A stretch of DNA of 64,000 nt from NCBI RefSeq assembly GCF_003605195.1, contig NZ_QYOS01000025.1:372001-436000 (forward strand), given 5' to 3'. This document shows positions 44,890 through 54,194 of this stretch, piece after piece. The notes under the pieces are model-generated. The model was given only the letters and a program-made list of their open reading frames with translations. It was not told where the DNA came from and made no database searches. The translations under genes and the position numbers were made by a program. Position 1 is the first letter of the stretch. Each line of letters opens with the position of its first letter. Origin of the DNA: Aurantiacibacter odishensis. GTDB lineage: Bacteria > Pseudomonadota > Alphaproteobacteria > Sphingomonadales > Sphingomonadaceae.

Positions 44890-44923
44890 CGCGGCTCCCA
44901 AGAGGCGCTAGCCGCTTAAATGC

Positions 44924-45000
44924 GCGGGTGTAGCTCAGTTGGTTAGAGTATCGGCCTGTCACGCCGAGGGTCGCGGGTTCAAGTCCCGTCACTCGCGCCA
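44924..45000 (+). tRNA. tRNA-Asp(GTC)
   Basis: A 77-nt tRNA with encoded CCA. The acceptor strands are GCGGGTG and CACTCGC with one G-U pair. D arm TAGCTCAGTTGGTTAGA; anticodon loop CTGTCAC gives GTC; T arm GCGGGTTCAAGTCCCGT. Confidence 0.96.
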
Positions 45001-45018
45001 CTTGGGACCTTTTCCCTT

Positions 45019-45807
45019 CTATGCCTTGGCCTGATGGCTGTCGCAGTGAAATGCACTGCGACCGGCAACCTTGCTTTTGACAATGCTTCCCTCGCAGCGC
45101 GCGCAGTCCGCCCCGTCCTTGCGATCCGCAATCAGCCACGTTCGCGGAAGCTGCGAATAGTCGGCTCCGGTTTCGCACACGCCGGTCAGCACGTCGCGCA
45201 TCGTGGCAAACATGTCCGATAGCTGGCCGTCTGTCAGGTCGCTGGCCGTTGTTTCGGGGTGCACTCCTGTCTGGAACAGGATCTCGTCGGACCACAGGTT
45301 GCCGATACCCGCCAGCTTCTTCTGCGCCATCAGCGCGCCCTTGATCGTGCCGTTCGTGCCGCCGATGACTTGCGCAAACTGATCTTCGGAAATTTCCAGT
45401 GCGTCCGGCCCGAAACCGATGCGTTCGATCTCCTCGTCCGGCGAATCGATCACGCGCACCCAGCCAAGCTTTCGCGGGCAACGGAAGGCCAGTCGCCGGT
45501 CACCTTCGAAGCGGATCAGGAACTTCGTGTGATCGGGCGGGTCGTCCGGCGTATCAAACGGCAACAGCTTGCCTGTCATGCCAAGGTGCACGCAGACCCA
45601 TGGTCCGCTTTGCGATCCGGCGAAGATCAGTTTGCCGTGGCGGCGTGTCTCGGTGAATTGCCTGCCGACGAGGCGACCGCGCTCGTTGTCGCCGGGAAGC
45701 TCGATATAGGTGACGTTATCGCCGAGGACCGCGTCCTCGATAGTGCGGTTCAAACACTGGTCTTCGATGCGACGACGGTTGGCTTCGGCTTCGGGCAGTT
45801 CTGGCAT
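45019..45807 (-). CDS. mutM: Fpg/Nei-family DNA glycosylase
   Basis: A 262-residue base-excision glycosylase that removes oxidised purines and nicks the DNA. The N-terminal MPELPEAE supplies the catalytic Pro2 and Glu3. RRHGKLIFAG holds the conserved Lys. The helix-two-turn-helix is around GIGNLWSDEILFQTGVHP. The C-terminal zinc finger is altered: Cys235, Cys238 and Cys255 are present but the fourth position is His258 (CDSHQ) instead of Cys. A C3H1 site should still bind zinc. It is convergent with tRNA-Asp. Confidence 0.9.
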   Translation of the reverse strand: MPELPEAEANRRRIEDQCLNRTIEDAVLGDNVTYIELPGDNERGRLVGRQFTETRRHGKLIFAGSQSGPWVCVHLGMTGKLLPFDTPDDPPDHTKFLIRFEGDRRLAFRCPRKLGWVRVIDSPDEEIERIGFGPDALEISEDQFAQVIGGTNGTIKGALMAQKKLAGIGNLWSDEILFQTGVHPETTASDLTDGQLSDMFATMRDVLTGVCETGADYSQLPRTWLIADRKDGADCARCEGSIVKSKVAGRSAFHCDSHQAKA

Positions 45808-45828
45808 GGACCTAGAACCGCCCGTGCA

Positions 45829-46089
45829 TCACCGAGGTTCCGCTGGGGGCTGTGGGCCCTGGTCCTCTTCGGGCACGCCCCAGTGGCCGGTTTCCATCCA
45901 GATCAGGAAGTTCCGCAGCGGCTTCAGCCAGATGATGCCGAGGACCAGGTATACCAGCGTCTGCGCCCATGTCGGCCAGTCGCCGATGATATCCGGGGCA
46001 TAGCGGGCGATGATGAAGCCGTAGAGGATCAGTCCGGCGATCAGGCCAAGGATGCCGACGGGTATCCGCCAGGTGGGTTCGGTGCGCAT
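45829..46089 (-). CDS. DUF2842 small membrane protein
   Basis: An 86-residue protein with two transmembrane helices (about 9-27 and 40-58), containing the DUF2842 features PVGILGLIAGLILYG and LVYLVLGIIWLKPLRNFLIWME. Function unknown; the family is typical of alphaproteobacteria. Its start overlaps the stop of the folate cyclo-ligase gene by one base, so they form an operon. Confidence 0.85.
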   Translation of the reverse strand: MRTEPTWRIPVGILGLIAGLILYGFIIARYAPDIIGDWPTWAQTLVYLVLGIIWLKPLRNFLIWMETGHWGVPEEDQGPQPPAEPR

Positions 46090-46673
46090 CAGAAGGGTCC
46101 GTAAATACGGGTGGGGGTGACGATGGCGGTCAGCGGCATGTCATGGTCCTCTATCGGCAGTTCGTCCACGCGCTGCACGTCCCACGCCATGCCGATGGCA
46201 AGAGTGTCCGGATGGTCGGCCAGCCAGCGGTCGTAGAAACCGCCGCCCTGGCCGATCCGTTCGCCGCGCTCCGTAAAGCCGACCAGCGGCATGAACAGCA
46301 CTTCCGGCTCCACCACCGGCGCATCGGCGGCAGGCTGCATCAGCCCCATCCGGCCTTCGACAAGGTCTGTCTCGCCGTAAGGGTCGGTGTGGATATGGAA
46401 CTGCATCGGGTCTTCGAGCCTGCCGATGCGGGGCAGGGCGATGTCGTGTCCGGCCTCCAAGAAGTGCCGGGCGTATCCGCCAGCGGGTGCCTCTCCGGTA
46501 TCGGCACGGTAGAGGCCGATGGTCGCACCTTCAGGTACGATTTCGCGCAAGGGAGCGGGCGGGGCGCGGAACACCAGCGCGCTCACCTCCTTCGGAAGGC
46601 TGGCGGCGTGTTCGCGCCGGGCCTTGCGCAGAGCCTTGCGGATGGCGGCTTTCTGTTCGGATATATGGGTCAC
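46089..46673 (-). CDS. 5-formyltetrahydrofolate cyclo-ligase
   Basis: Converts 5-formyl-THF to 5,10-methenyl-THF with ATP. The 194-residue protein shows an N-terminal basic helix (KAAIRKALRKARRE), PRIGRLEDPMQFH, and the ATP-site motif GERIGQGGGFYDRWL. It belongs to the ygfA/fau family, whose gene follows the 6S RNA gene in many proteobacteria, as it does here. It overlaps the DUF2842 gene by one base. Confidence 0.93.
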   Translation of the reverse strand: MTHISEQKAAIRKALRKARREHAASLPKEVSALVFRAPPAPLREIVPEGATIGLYRADTGEAPAGGYARHFLEAGHDIALPRIGRLEDPMQFHIHTDPYGETDLVEGRMGLMQPAADAPVVEPEVLFMPLVGFTERGERIGQGGGFYDRWLADHPDTLAIGMAWDVQRVDELPIEDHDMPLTAIVTPTRIYGPF

Positions 46674-46707
46674 GGATGTCTAGCTAGTGCGACAGTCCAC
46701 CGCCCTC

Positions 46708-46732
46708 AAGTAGCGAAGCGATAGGGCACATA
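46708..46732. repeat. Dispersed 25-bp repeat, copy 1
   Basis: AAGTAGCGAAGCGATAG plus GGCACATA. The second copy at 58023-58047 matches at 22 of 25 positions. Both are intergenic. It may be a short dispersed element, with GCGAAGCG at the centre. Confidence 0.5.
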
Positions 46733-46739
46733 TTCTGTG

Positions 46740-46919
46740 GCGGAACCACCATGGGTCGTTTTCCGGGAAATCCTCTGACGCCTTCACGTCAGGTGGGCGC
46801 CGTATATCCAGGGCCGCCAGGACGAACCCGTGACCCCGGTAGGGACAGCTCCCTTGGATTGCTTATAGCCTCAGGGATATCTCAAGCGGCTCGTGCCGGG
46901 CAGTCCCGCCAGGACCTAT
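46740..46919 (-). ncRNA. ssrS: Probable 6S RNA
   Basis: A gene-free stretch of about 245 bp lies between zapA and the folate cyclo-ligase gene, all on the minus strand. This is the standard place of 6S RNA, which binds sigma70-RNA polymerase in stationary phase. The strand can form internal hairpins, such as CTGACG/CGTCAG (around 46774-46791) and TGGTGG/CCGCCA near the 3' side. Ends are approximate. Support is mainly synteny. Confidence 0.55.
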
Positions 46920-47237
46920 CTAGGCGCTGGCTCTGCCACTCTCAAGACGCTGCGCGATGGCTTCAAGCCGATCGGCCATTTTTTCGAGCGTTTCGGCCTG
47001 TTCGCCGTCGTCAATTGGCGGTGCGGCGGCTTTCTGCGCCTCGTGCAGTTCGTCCGCCAGCAGCAGCGAGGCATAAAGCAGCACGCGTTCCGTTGACTGG
47101 CCGCGCAGGCTGTCGAGTTGGGCCAGCTTCTCGCTGATGGAGCGGCCAAGCCCCTCGATATGCCGTTCTTCGCCCGGTGCGCAGGCAGTAGTGAACCGCC
47201 GTCCGGCGATTTCGAGCGTCACGTTGCTGCTGCTCAT
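46920..47237 (-). CDS. zapA: Cell division protein ZapA
   Basis: A 105-residue FtsZ-ring-associated protein that crosslinks FtsZ filaments. The N-terminal beta-hairpin segment NVTLEIAGRRFTTACAPGEE and the helix ERVLLYASLLLADELHEAQK followed by a C-terminal coiled coil are typical. It overlaps the upstream small coiled-coil gene by four bases. It is upstream of the probable 6S RNA. Confidence 0.9.
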   Translation of the reverse strand: MSSSNVTLEIAGRRFTTACAPGEERHIEGLGRSISEKLAQLDSLRGQSTERVLLYASLLLADELHEAQKAAAPPIDDGEQAETLEKMADRLEAIAQRLESGRASA

Positions 47238-47419
47238 GGCGCCAGGCTCTCGATCAGCGCATCAACGTCTTCCAGAACGCCTTCCGCCTCACGCCGCAGC
47301 CGGTCGTAGCGGGCCTGCAATTGGGGGTCGGAAACCGCGCGCTCGCCAGCCGCCGCCTCGATCCGTGCCGAGGCTGCCTCGATGCGGGCCAGCGCCCGAG
47401 CGATGCGATCGCCTTCCAT
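47234..47419 (-). CDS. Small coiled-coil protein upstream of zapA
   Basis: A 61-residue, largely helical protein beginning MEGDRIARALARIEAASAR. The frame extends further upstream, but the helical part starts here. A small coiled-coil gene at this place is common ahead of zapA in sphingomonads. Its stop overlaps the zapA start (ATGA). A division-related role is inferred only from position. Confidence 0.65.
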   Translation of the reverse strand: MEGDRIARALARIEAASARIEAAAGERAVSDPQLQARYDRLRREAEGVLEDVDALIESLAP

Positions 47420-47615
47420 GAAGCACGAACTACTCCGAAACCGCGCATCGGCAAAGGCTTGCAGCGGCAAGCTGTGAATAACTCTCGACGGGTGAATTGA
47501 CGCTTGTGTCATAACAAGGGGCTCTTGCTTGACCTGCGCGCCTGCCACCACCACACAGCCCTCAAACGAATCGCTGCCGGATCAACGGCACAGCCCTTCC
47601 TGGAGGCTACAGAGC

Positions 47616-49610
47616 ATGAGCGACGACACCGCCCGTTTCACCAACATGGCCAATGCCATACGTGCCCTTTCGATGGACGCGGTGCAGGCAGCCAATTCCG
47701 GCCACCCCGGCATGCCGATGGGCATGGCCGATGTCGCCACCGTGCTGTGGAACGATTACCTGAAGTTCGACCCGAAGGCGCCCGACTGGGCCGACCGCGA
47801 CCGTTTCGTGCTCTCCGCCGGCCACGGCTCGATGCTGATATACTCGCTGCTGCACCTCTCGGGTTATGAGCAGCCCACGCTGGAAGATATCAGGAACTTC
47901 CGCCAGCTGGGCAGCCCGTGCGCAGGCCACCCTGAGAACTTCCTGCTGCCGGGCGTGGAAGCCACCACCGGCCCGCTGGGTCAGGGCCTGGCGATGGCCG
48001 TGGGCATGGCCATGGCAGAGCGGCACCTCAATTCGCAATTCGGTGACGAGCTGGTCGATCACCGCACCTGGGTTGTCGCGGGTGACGGGTGCCTGATGGA
48101 AGGCATCAACCACGAGGCCATCGGCATTGCCGGGCACCTGAAGCTGGGTCGCCTGATCGTGCTGTGGGACGACAACGACATCACCATCGACGGCAAGGTC
48201 TCCCTGTCCTCTTCCGAGGATATTCCCGCCCGTTACCGTGCCACCGGCTGGCACGTGGCGGAATGCGACGGGCACGACCCCGCCTCGATCCGCAAGGCGA
48301 TCGACGAGGCCGTGGCCGAGACCGGCAAGCCTTCGCTGGTTCGCTGCACGACCATCATCGGCAAGGGCGCGCCCAACAAGCAGGGCACCAGCGCCACCCA
48401 CGGCGCACCGCTGGGCGAGGACGAGATCGCCGCCGCGCGCAAGGAACTGGGCTGGGATCACGGCCCGTTCGAGGTGCCCGACGACATTCGCGCCAACTGG
48501 CTGGCTACCGGCACTCGCGGTGCCACGGCCCGTGCCGAATGGCAGGAGCGGCTCGACGCTAGCAAGCAGAAGGCCGAGTTCACGCGCCGCATGGCGGGCG
48601 ACCTGCCGAGCGGCGACAAGGCGGCAAGAGCCTTTGCCAAGTGGTTGGAAAGCGCGGAGAAAGTCGCCACCCGCAAGGCCAGCGAGAACGCGCTGGAAAT
48701 TCTCAACCCATTGGTGCCGGAAATGGTGGGCGGCAGCGCCGACCTCACCGGCTCGAACAACACCAAGGCAGGCGGTATCACTGCATTCACGGCGGACGAC
48801 TATTCGGGTCGCTACGTCTATTACGGCATTCGCGAATTCGGCATGTCGGCGGCGATGAACGGCATGGCGCTGCACGGCGGGATCATCCCCTACGGCGGCA
48901 CCTTCCTGATCTTCACCGACTATGCCCGCGGCGCAATCCGTCTCTCCGCCCTGCAGGAAGCGCGCGTCGTCTACGTGATGACGCACGATTCCATCGGCCT
49001 CGGCGAGGACGGCCCGACGCACCAGCCGATCGAGCACCTCCAATCCCTGCGCGCGATGCCCAATGTGCTGGTGATGCGTCCGGCAGACCGGGTGGAAACC
49101 GCCGAATGCTGGCAGATCGCAATTGCGCAGAAAGACCGTCCCTCGGTCATCGCGCTCAGCCGCCAGGGCCTGCCGCAGGTTCGCAATTCGCCCGATGAAG
49201 GCATGCTGTCGGAAAAGGGCGGCTATCGCCTGAAGCGTGCAGGCAACAAGCGCCGCGTCATCCTGATCGCGACCGGCTCGGAAGTTTCGCTGGCACTGGA
49301 ATGCGCCGAGCAGCTGGAGAAGCAGGGCGTGGGCGCGGACGTCGTCTCGATGGTCTGCACCGAACTGTTCGACGAGCAGGACGCGGCCTACAAGGAGGAT
49401 GTGCTTCCCAACGTCGGCCCCGAAGAAATCCTGCGCGTCAGCATCGAGGCGGGCACCACTTTCGGCTGGGAGCGCTATACCATGGCTAACGGCCTCAATT
49501 TCGGGATCGACCGTTTCGGCGCGTCGGCACCGGCGAGCGATCTGTTCAAGAAGTTCGGCCTCACCGCCGATCAGATCGTGCCGAAAATCATCAGCAAATT
49601 GAACGACTAA
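47616..49610 (+). CDS. tkt: Transketolase
   Basis: A 664-residue thiamine-diphosphate enzyme of the pentose phosphate or Calvin-type carbon rearrangement. [15 protein letters not shown], the TPP-Mg motif [15 protein letters not shown] to [15 protein letters not shown], and the second-domain histidine stretch [13 protein letters not shown] are visible. The ATG at 47616 follows TGGAGG. It heads the tkt-gap-pgk run; gap follows after 16 bp. Confidence 0.97.
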   Translation: MSDDTARFTNMANAIRALSMDAVQAANSGHPGMPMGMADVATVLWNDYLKFDPKAPDWADRDRFVLSAGHGSMLIYSLLHLSGYEQPTLEDIRNFRQLGSPCAGHPENFLLPGVEATTGPLGQGLAMAVGMAMAERHLNSQFGDELVDHRTWVVAGDGCLMEGINHEAIGIAGHLKLGRLIVLWDDNDITIDGKVSLSSSEDIPARYRATGWHVAECDGHDPASIRKAIDEAVAETGKPSLVRCTTIIGKGAPNKQGTSATHGAPLGEDEIAAARKELGWDHGPFEVPDDIRANWLATGTRGATARAEWQERLDASKQKAEFTRRMAGDLPSGDKAARAFAKWLESAEKVATRKASENALEILNPLVPEMVGGSADLTGSNNTKAGGITAFTADDYSGRYVYYGIREFGMSAAMNGMALHGGIIPYGGTFLIFTDYARGAIRLSALQEARVVYVMTHDSIGLGEDGPTHQPIEHLQSLRAMPNVLVMRPADRVETAECWQIAIAQKDRPSVIALSRQGLPQVRNSPDEGMLSEKGGYRLKRAGNKRRVILIATGSEVSLALECAEQLEKQGVGADVVSMVCTELFDEQDAAYKEDVLPNVGPEEILRVSIEAGTTFGWERYTMANGLNFGIDRFGASAPASDLFKKFGLTADQIVPKIISKLND

Positions 49611-49626
49611 GCAGGAGTTTTTGACA

Positions 49627-50634
49627 ATGGCGACCAAGGTTTCGATCAACGGTTTCGGACGCATCGGGCGGCTTGTCGCGCGCGCAATCCTGGAGCGTGA
49701 CGACCACGATCTCGAACTCGTTGCGATCAACGACCTGGCGGATACGAACGCCAATGCCCTGCTGTTCGGTTTCGACAGCACCCACGGCCGCTTTCCCGGC
49801 AGTGTGAGCGTCGACGGCAACAACCTGGTGGTGAACGGCAAGACCATCGCCGTCACCAGCGAACGCGATCCGGGCAACCTGCCACACAAGGACATGGGCG
49901 TGGACATCGTGCTGGAATGCACGGGCTTCTTCCAGAGCCACGAGGCTGCCAAGCCGCACCTCGATGCAGGTGCCAAGCGCGTACTGATCTCCGCGCCTGC
50001 CAAGAACGTGTCGGCCACCATCGTCTACGGCGTGAACCACGAAGTGCTGACGGCGGACGACGTAATCGTCTCCAACGCCAGCTGCACCACCAACTGCCTC
50101 TCCCCGATGGCGAAGGTGCTGCACGAGACCGTGGGGATCGAGCGCGGTTTCATGACCACGATCCACTCCTACACCAACGATCAGCGCATGCTGGACCAGA
50201 TGCACAGTGACATGCGCCGTGCTCGTGGCGGCGCGCAGAACATGATCCCCACCACTACGGGTGCTGCCCGCGCGGTGGGTCTGGTGCTGCCGGAACTCGC
50301 CGGCAAGCTCGACGGTTCTTCCGTCCGCGTGCCGACGCCGAACGTCAGCCTGGTGGACCTGGTGTTCACGCCGGGCCGCGACACCAGTGCCGAGGAACTG
50401 AACGCAGCGCTGAAGGCTGCCGCCGAAGGCAAGATGAAGGGCGTGCTCGACTACACCGACCAGCCGCTCGTCAGCAGCGACTTCAACCACTACCCGGCAA
50501 GCTCGACCATCGACAGCCTCGAGACTTCCGTGATGGAAGGCAAGCTGGCCCGCGTGGTGAGCTGGTATGACAACGAGTGGGGCTTCTCCAACCGCATGAT
50601 CGACACCGCCGGTGTCATGGCGAAGTTCCTCTGA
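49627..50634 (+). CDS. gap: Glyceraldehyde-3-phosphate dehydrogenase
   Basis: A 335-residue NAD(P)-dependent glycolytic enzyme. INGFGRIGR gives the dinucleotide site. The catalytic Cys153 is in [12 protein letters not shown], and His180 in [22 protein letters not shown] is near the end. The ATG at 49627 follows GCAGGAG; an in-frame TTG two codons earlier is less likely. It lies between tkt and pgk. Confidence 0.97.
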   Translation: MATKVSINGFGRIGRLVARAILERDDHDLELVAINDLADTNANALLFGFDSTHGRFPGSVSVDGNNLVVNGKTIAVTSERDPGNLPHKDMGVDIVLECTGFFQSHEAAKPHLDAGAKRVLISAPAKNVSATIVYGVNHEVLTADDVIVSNASCTTNCLSPMAKVLHETVGIERGFMTTIHSYTNDQRMLDQMHSDMRRARGGAQNMIPTTTGAARAVGLVLPELAGKLDGSSVRVPTPNVSLVDLVFTPGRDTSAEELNAALKAAAEGKMKGVLDYTDQPLVSSDFNHYPASSTIDSLETSVMEGKLARVVSWYDNEWGFSNRMIDTAGVMAKFL

Positions 50635-50645
50635 GGGGATTGGGC

Positions 50646-51848
50646 ATGGGTGATTTCAAGACGCTCGACGATCTGCCGCAGGATCTCACCGGCCAGCGCG
50701 CCCTGGTGCGCGTGGACCTGAACCTGCCGATGAAGGATGGCCGCGCAACCGATCTCACCCGTGCCCGCGCCGTGGCACCCACGATCCTCGAACTGAGCGA
50801 TCGCGGGGCCAAGGTGCTGCTGCTGGCGCACTATGGCCGCCCCAAGGGCGAACGCCATTCCACGCTTTCGCTGAGCGAGATCGTCGGCGAGTTGGAGCGG
50901 GTGATCGACAAGGAAGTGATGTTCATTCCCGAGGTCGAAGGCCCGGTGGTCGAGCAGTCGGTTGGCATCCTTTCGGCAGGCGACATCGGCCTCCTCGAAA
51001 ATACCCGCTTCTGGCCGGGCGAGGAAGCGAACGATGCGGACTTTGCCAAGGCCATAGCTGCGAACGGCGACTTCTACGTGAACGATGCCTTTTCCGCCGC
51101 GCACCGCGCCCATGCGACCACCGAGGGGCTGGCGCACCTGCTGCCGTCCTACGCGGGCCGCGCGATGCAGAAGGAGCTCGAAGCGCTCGATGCAGCACTG
51201 GGCAACCCCACGCCGCCAGTCGCGGCCGTTGTGGGCGGTGCGAAAGTCTCCACCAAGCTGGCGGTGCTGGAAAACCTTTCCCGCCGCGTGCAGCACCTGA
51301 TCATCGGCGGCGGCATGGCCAACACGTTCCTCGCCGCCAACGGTGTGGACGTGGGAAAGAGCCTGTGCGAGCACGACCTGACCGACACTGCCCGCGCCAT
51401 CATGGATGCAGCGGACGAGGCAGGCTGCACGATCCACCTGCCGTACGACGTGGTGGTAGCGAAGGAATTTGCCGCCAATCCGTCGTCGCTGCGTACCTGC
51501 AACGTGCACGAAGTGGCCGCTGAAGAGATGATCCTCGATATCGGCCCACAGGCAACCGAAGCTCTGGGCGATGTCTTGAAAACTTGCGCCACGCTGGTGT
51601 GGAACGGTCCGCTCGGCGCGTTCGAGACGCCGCCGTTCGACGAGGCGACCGTGGCACTCGCCAAGACCGCGGCCGCGCTCACGCAGGACGGCTCGCTCGT
51701 CTCGGTCGCGGGCGGGGGCGATACCGTCGCCGCGCTGGCCCATGCCGGGGTGACGGACGACGTGACCTACGTCTCGACCGCGGGCGGCGCTTTCCTCGAA
51801 TGGATGGAAGGCAAGGAACTGCCCGGCGTCGCCGCGCTGTCTGCCTGA
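50646..51848 (+). CDS. pgk: Phosphoglycerate kinase
   Basis: A 400-residue kinase that makes ATP from 1,3-bisphosphoglycerate. RVDLNLPM, LLAHYGRPKGE, ENTRFWPGEE, NDAFSAAHRAHATTEG, VVGGAKVSTKLAVLENL and the nucleotide-site VAGGGDTVAAL are in order. It starts 11 bp after gap. The gene order gap-pgk is standard, with fba following after an inverted gene. Confidence 0.97.
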   Translation: MGDFKTLDDLPQDLTGQRALVRVDLNLPMKDGRATDLTRARAVAPTILELSDRGAKVLLLAHYGRPKGERHSTLSLSEIVGELERVIDKEVMFIPEVEGPVVEQSVGILSAGDIGLLENTRFWPGEEANDADFAKAIAANGDFYVNDAFSAAHRAHATTEGLAHLLPSYAGRAMQKELEALDAALGNPTPPVAAVVGGAKVSTKLAVLENLSRRVQHLIIGGGMANTFLAANGVDVGKSLCEHDLTDTARAIMDAADEAGCTIHLPYDVVVAKEFAANPSSLRTCNVHEVAAEEMILDIGPQATEALGDVLKTCATLVWNGPLGAFETPPFDEATVALAKTAAALTQDGSLVSVAGGGDTVAALAHAGVTDDVTYVSTAGGAFLEWMEGKELPGVAALSA

Positions 51849-51851
51849 GAT

Positions 51852-52610
51852 TCAGCGATATTCAGGATTGGGCCAGCCGGGCTTGTTCCCGTCGCCCCAG
51901 TCATCGGCCACGTTTCCGCAAGCGGGGTAGCCGCCATTGTCTTTCAGCATGCGCGCAGCATGCAGCAGGTTGAATGCCATGAAGGTGGTGTTCTTCTGGG
52001 TGAACTCGTTGGCGAAACCGGCGCGGCTGCCATCGTCCATTTCGTCACCGTATGAAGGGCCGGGGCCTGCTTCGCCGATCCAGCCGCAATCGGCCTGCGG
52101 AGGGATGGTCAGGCCCACGTGGCTCATGGAATAGAGCACGCCTGCAGCGACGTGCTTGATGCCGTCCTCGTTGCCCGTCACCACGCAGCCGCCGACCTTG
52201 CCGTAAAAGGCGTATTGGCCCTCGTCATTGGTCTGGCCGGAATGGGCATAGAGTTTTTCGATGAAGGCCTGCGCCAGCGAGGATTTCTCGCCCAGCCAGA
52301 TGGGTGTGCCGAGGATGACGATATCGGCCTCGAACACGTCGGGGGAGAGTTTGGGCCAGTCGTCGCGATCCCAGCCGTGCTCGGTCATGTCGGGATAGAC
52401 TCCGGGGGCAAGCCTGTATTGCGACAGGCGATGGCGTTTTACTTCGACCGACTGGGTGGCAAGGATTTCGGCCACCACGTCTAGCAGGGTGTCTGTATGC
52501 GATGCCTGTTCGGGCGGTTTCAGCGTGGCATTGAAGATCACCGCCTTGAGGTCCGAGAAGTCGGTCTCGCAGGTGTCGCAGATCTGCTGTTGCTTCTCAT
52601 CCAATGCCAT
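51852..52610 (-). CDS. Flavodoxin-like/NAD(P)H-dependent reductase family protein
   Basis: A 252-residue FMN-binding-type protein. KAVIFNATLKPPEQASHTDTL resembles the phosphate-binding loop. ADIVILGTPIWLGEKSSLAQAFIEKL and KVGGCVVTGNEDGIKHVAAGV are typical of flavodoxin-fold oxidoreductases. Two cysteines (CDTCETD) stand near the start. It is inverted between pgk and the aldolase gene, with stops of pgk and this gene 3 bp apart. A 20-bp palindrome sits 13 bp before its start. Substrate unknown. Confidence 0.82.
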   Translation of the reverse strand: MALDEKQQQICDTCETDFSDLKAVIFNATLKPPEQASHTDTLLDVVAEILATQSVEVKRHRLSQYRLAPGVYPDMTEHGWDRDDWPKLSPDVFEADIVILGTPIWLGEKSSLAQAFIEKLYAHSGQTNDEGQYAFYGKVGGCVVTGNEDGIKHVAAGVLYSMSHVGLTIPPQADCGWIGEAGPGPSYGDEMDDGSRAGFANEFTQKNTTFMAFNLLHAARMLKDNGGYPACGNVADDWGDGNKPGWPNPEYR

Positions 52611-52623
52611 GCCGTGTCCTTCG

Positions 52624-52643
52624 TTTGCCTATGGATAGGCAAA
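52624..52643. promoter_or_regulatory. 20-bp perfect palindrome, probable operator
   Basis: TTTGCCTATGGATAGGCAAA has 9-bp arms around GG. It lies in the 203-bp space between the divergent flavodoxin-like and aldolase genes, 13 bp before the former. A dimeric repressor site is the simplest reading; the regulator is unknown. No other feature was seen in this space. Confidence 0.6.
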
Positions 52644-52813
52644 GTCTGGCGAGGGCGCCCGTTCCGCAAAACAGCACTTTCCTACAAGATGTCCGCCGTG
52701 CTTGGGGCCATGCCCCACGCTACTCGTGCACGGATGTATTTCATCAACTTGCCATGCCTCTCCAGCCCGCATAGAGCCGCCTCAAATCCAATCCGGAACT
52801 GAGGAGCTTCCGC

Positions 52814-53701
52814 ATGAACACCAGGGAAATGACCGACAAGATCGCCGCCGGGCAGGGCTTTATCGCCGCGCTGGACCAGTCCGGCGGCTCTACGCCCAAG
52901 GCGCTGGCAGGCTACGGCGTCAGCGAAGACGAGTGGGACGGCGAGGACGAGATGTTCGCGAAGATCCACGAAATGCGCGCCCGCGTCATTACCTCGCCCA
53001 GCTTCGCCAGCGGCAAGGTGATCGGCGCGATCCTGTTCGAGAAGACGATGGACGGCGAAGTGGATGGCAAGCCGACCGCCGAGGCACTGAAGGATCGCGG
53101 CATCGTGCCCTTCATCAAGATCGACCAGGGCTTGGCCGACGAAGAGAACGGAGTGCAACTGATGAAGCCTCTCTCGAAGCTCGATGCGCTGCTGGAAAAG
53201 TCGGTGGCGAAGGGCATGTTCGGCACCAAGGAACGCTCCGTCATCAAGTCCGCGAACCCTGCCGGGATCGCCGCCATCGTCGCGCAGCAGTTCGAAGTCG
53301 GCAACCGGGTGATCGATGCAGGGCTCATGCCGATCCTCGAACCGGAATACGACATCAAGGCTCCGGACCGTGCCGAGGGTGAAGACATCCTGAAAGCTGA
53401 AATCCTTAAGAACCTCCAGACGCTGGCTGATGATCGCCAGGTGATGCTGAAGCTTTCAATCCCGGTGACGGCCAACCTCTACAAGGAACTGGTGGACCAT
53501 CCCAAGGTGCTGGCCGTCGTGGCGCTGTCGGGCGGCTATTCGACCGAGCAAGCCTGCGCCGAACTGGAGAAGAACGACGGCATGATCGCCAGCTTCAGCC
53601 GCGCCATGCTGCAAGACCTGCGCGCACAGCAAAGCGACGAGGAATTCGACGCCACATTGGGCAAGGCCATCGATTCGATCTGTGCGGCCTCTGTCGCCTG
53701 A
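52814..53701 (+). CDS. fba: Class I fructose-bisphosphate aldolase
   Basis: A 295-residue Schiff-base aldolase of the bacterial class I type. ALDQSGGSTPKALAGYG near the start, KIDQGLADEENGVQLMKPL, and the Lys of VMLKLSIP support this. The start follows GAGGAGC. It completes the tkt-gap-pgk central-carbon block; the flavodoxin-like gene interrupts the run. Confidence 0.92.
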   Translation: MNTREMTDKIAAGQGFIAALDQSGGSTPKALAGYGVSEDEWDGEDEMFAKIHEMRARVITSPSFASGKVIGAILFEKTMDGEVDGKPTAEALKDRGIVPFIKIDQGLADEENGVQLMKPLSKLDALLEKSVAKGMFGTKERSVIKSANPAGIAAIVAQQFEVGNRVIDAGLMPILEPEYDIKAPDRAEGEDILKAEILKNLQTLADDRQVMLKLSIPVTANLYKELVDHPKVLAVVALSGGYSTEQACAELEKNDGMIASFSRAMLQDLRAQQSDEEFDATLGKAIDSICAASVA

Positions 53702-53702
53702 T

Positions 53703-54116
53703 CTATTCGCTGGCTGAGTAGGTGAAGCGGTAGTCCTCTGGCGCGATCACTTCACCCGTCATCGCGGTGGGTGACGCGCTGGTCAGGGTCAGGCGGGCGC
53801 CGTGCGTTGCGTAGGGTTCGCCCAGAGTGAGGTAAGCGGTCTCCCGCCAGCCTGCTCCGTCGATACGGGTCAGGACGATGACCCGCCCAGCCCAGACGCA
53901 GCGGGCATTGGCGGGGCAGCGACTATCCTCGTGAATCTCCATCGGAGTTGCCACGAGATTGCCTGCCATGACGGGCTTGCCGAGTGGCACAGCGGTTCCC
54001 GCGCTGGCGGCGGGTCCGTTGGAAACGATCGGGGCATCAGGCACGGTGGCGCAGGCCGTGATTGTCGAGCTGAGCAGCAAGGCAGCGGCGAATCGAAGGT
54101 GCGAGAATAGTTTCAT
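53703..54116 (-). CDS. Putative lipoprotein
   Basis: A 137-residue protein with a lipoprotein signal; the lipobox is LSSTITAC in the run starting MKLFSHLRFAAALLL. The ATG at 54116 is used. The mature domain has two cysteines in CPANARCVWAGRV, a short pattern seen in small secreted beta-rich proteins that read RCPxxxxCVWAG. Function unknown. Convergent with the aldolase gene (1 bp between stops). Confidence 0.75.
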   Translation of the reverse strand: MKLFSHLRFAAALLLSSTITACATVPDAPIVSNGPAASAGTAVPLGKPVMAGNLVATPMEIHEDSRCPANARCVWAGRVIVLTRIDGAGWRETAYLTLGEPYATHGARLTLTSASPTAMTGEVIAPEDYRFTYSASE

Positions 54117-54194
54117 CGCTGCCAACTAATCCCGTCCTCGATGACGCGAATGTGAATATCGACGAACGGCTTTTCTGAGGATACCAAGACTTCC

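Noticed and set aside
47607-50021. 804-codon frame antisense to tkt and gap
   Set aside because: Both sense genes are complete and certain; long antisense frames are expected at this GC content.
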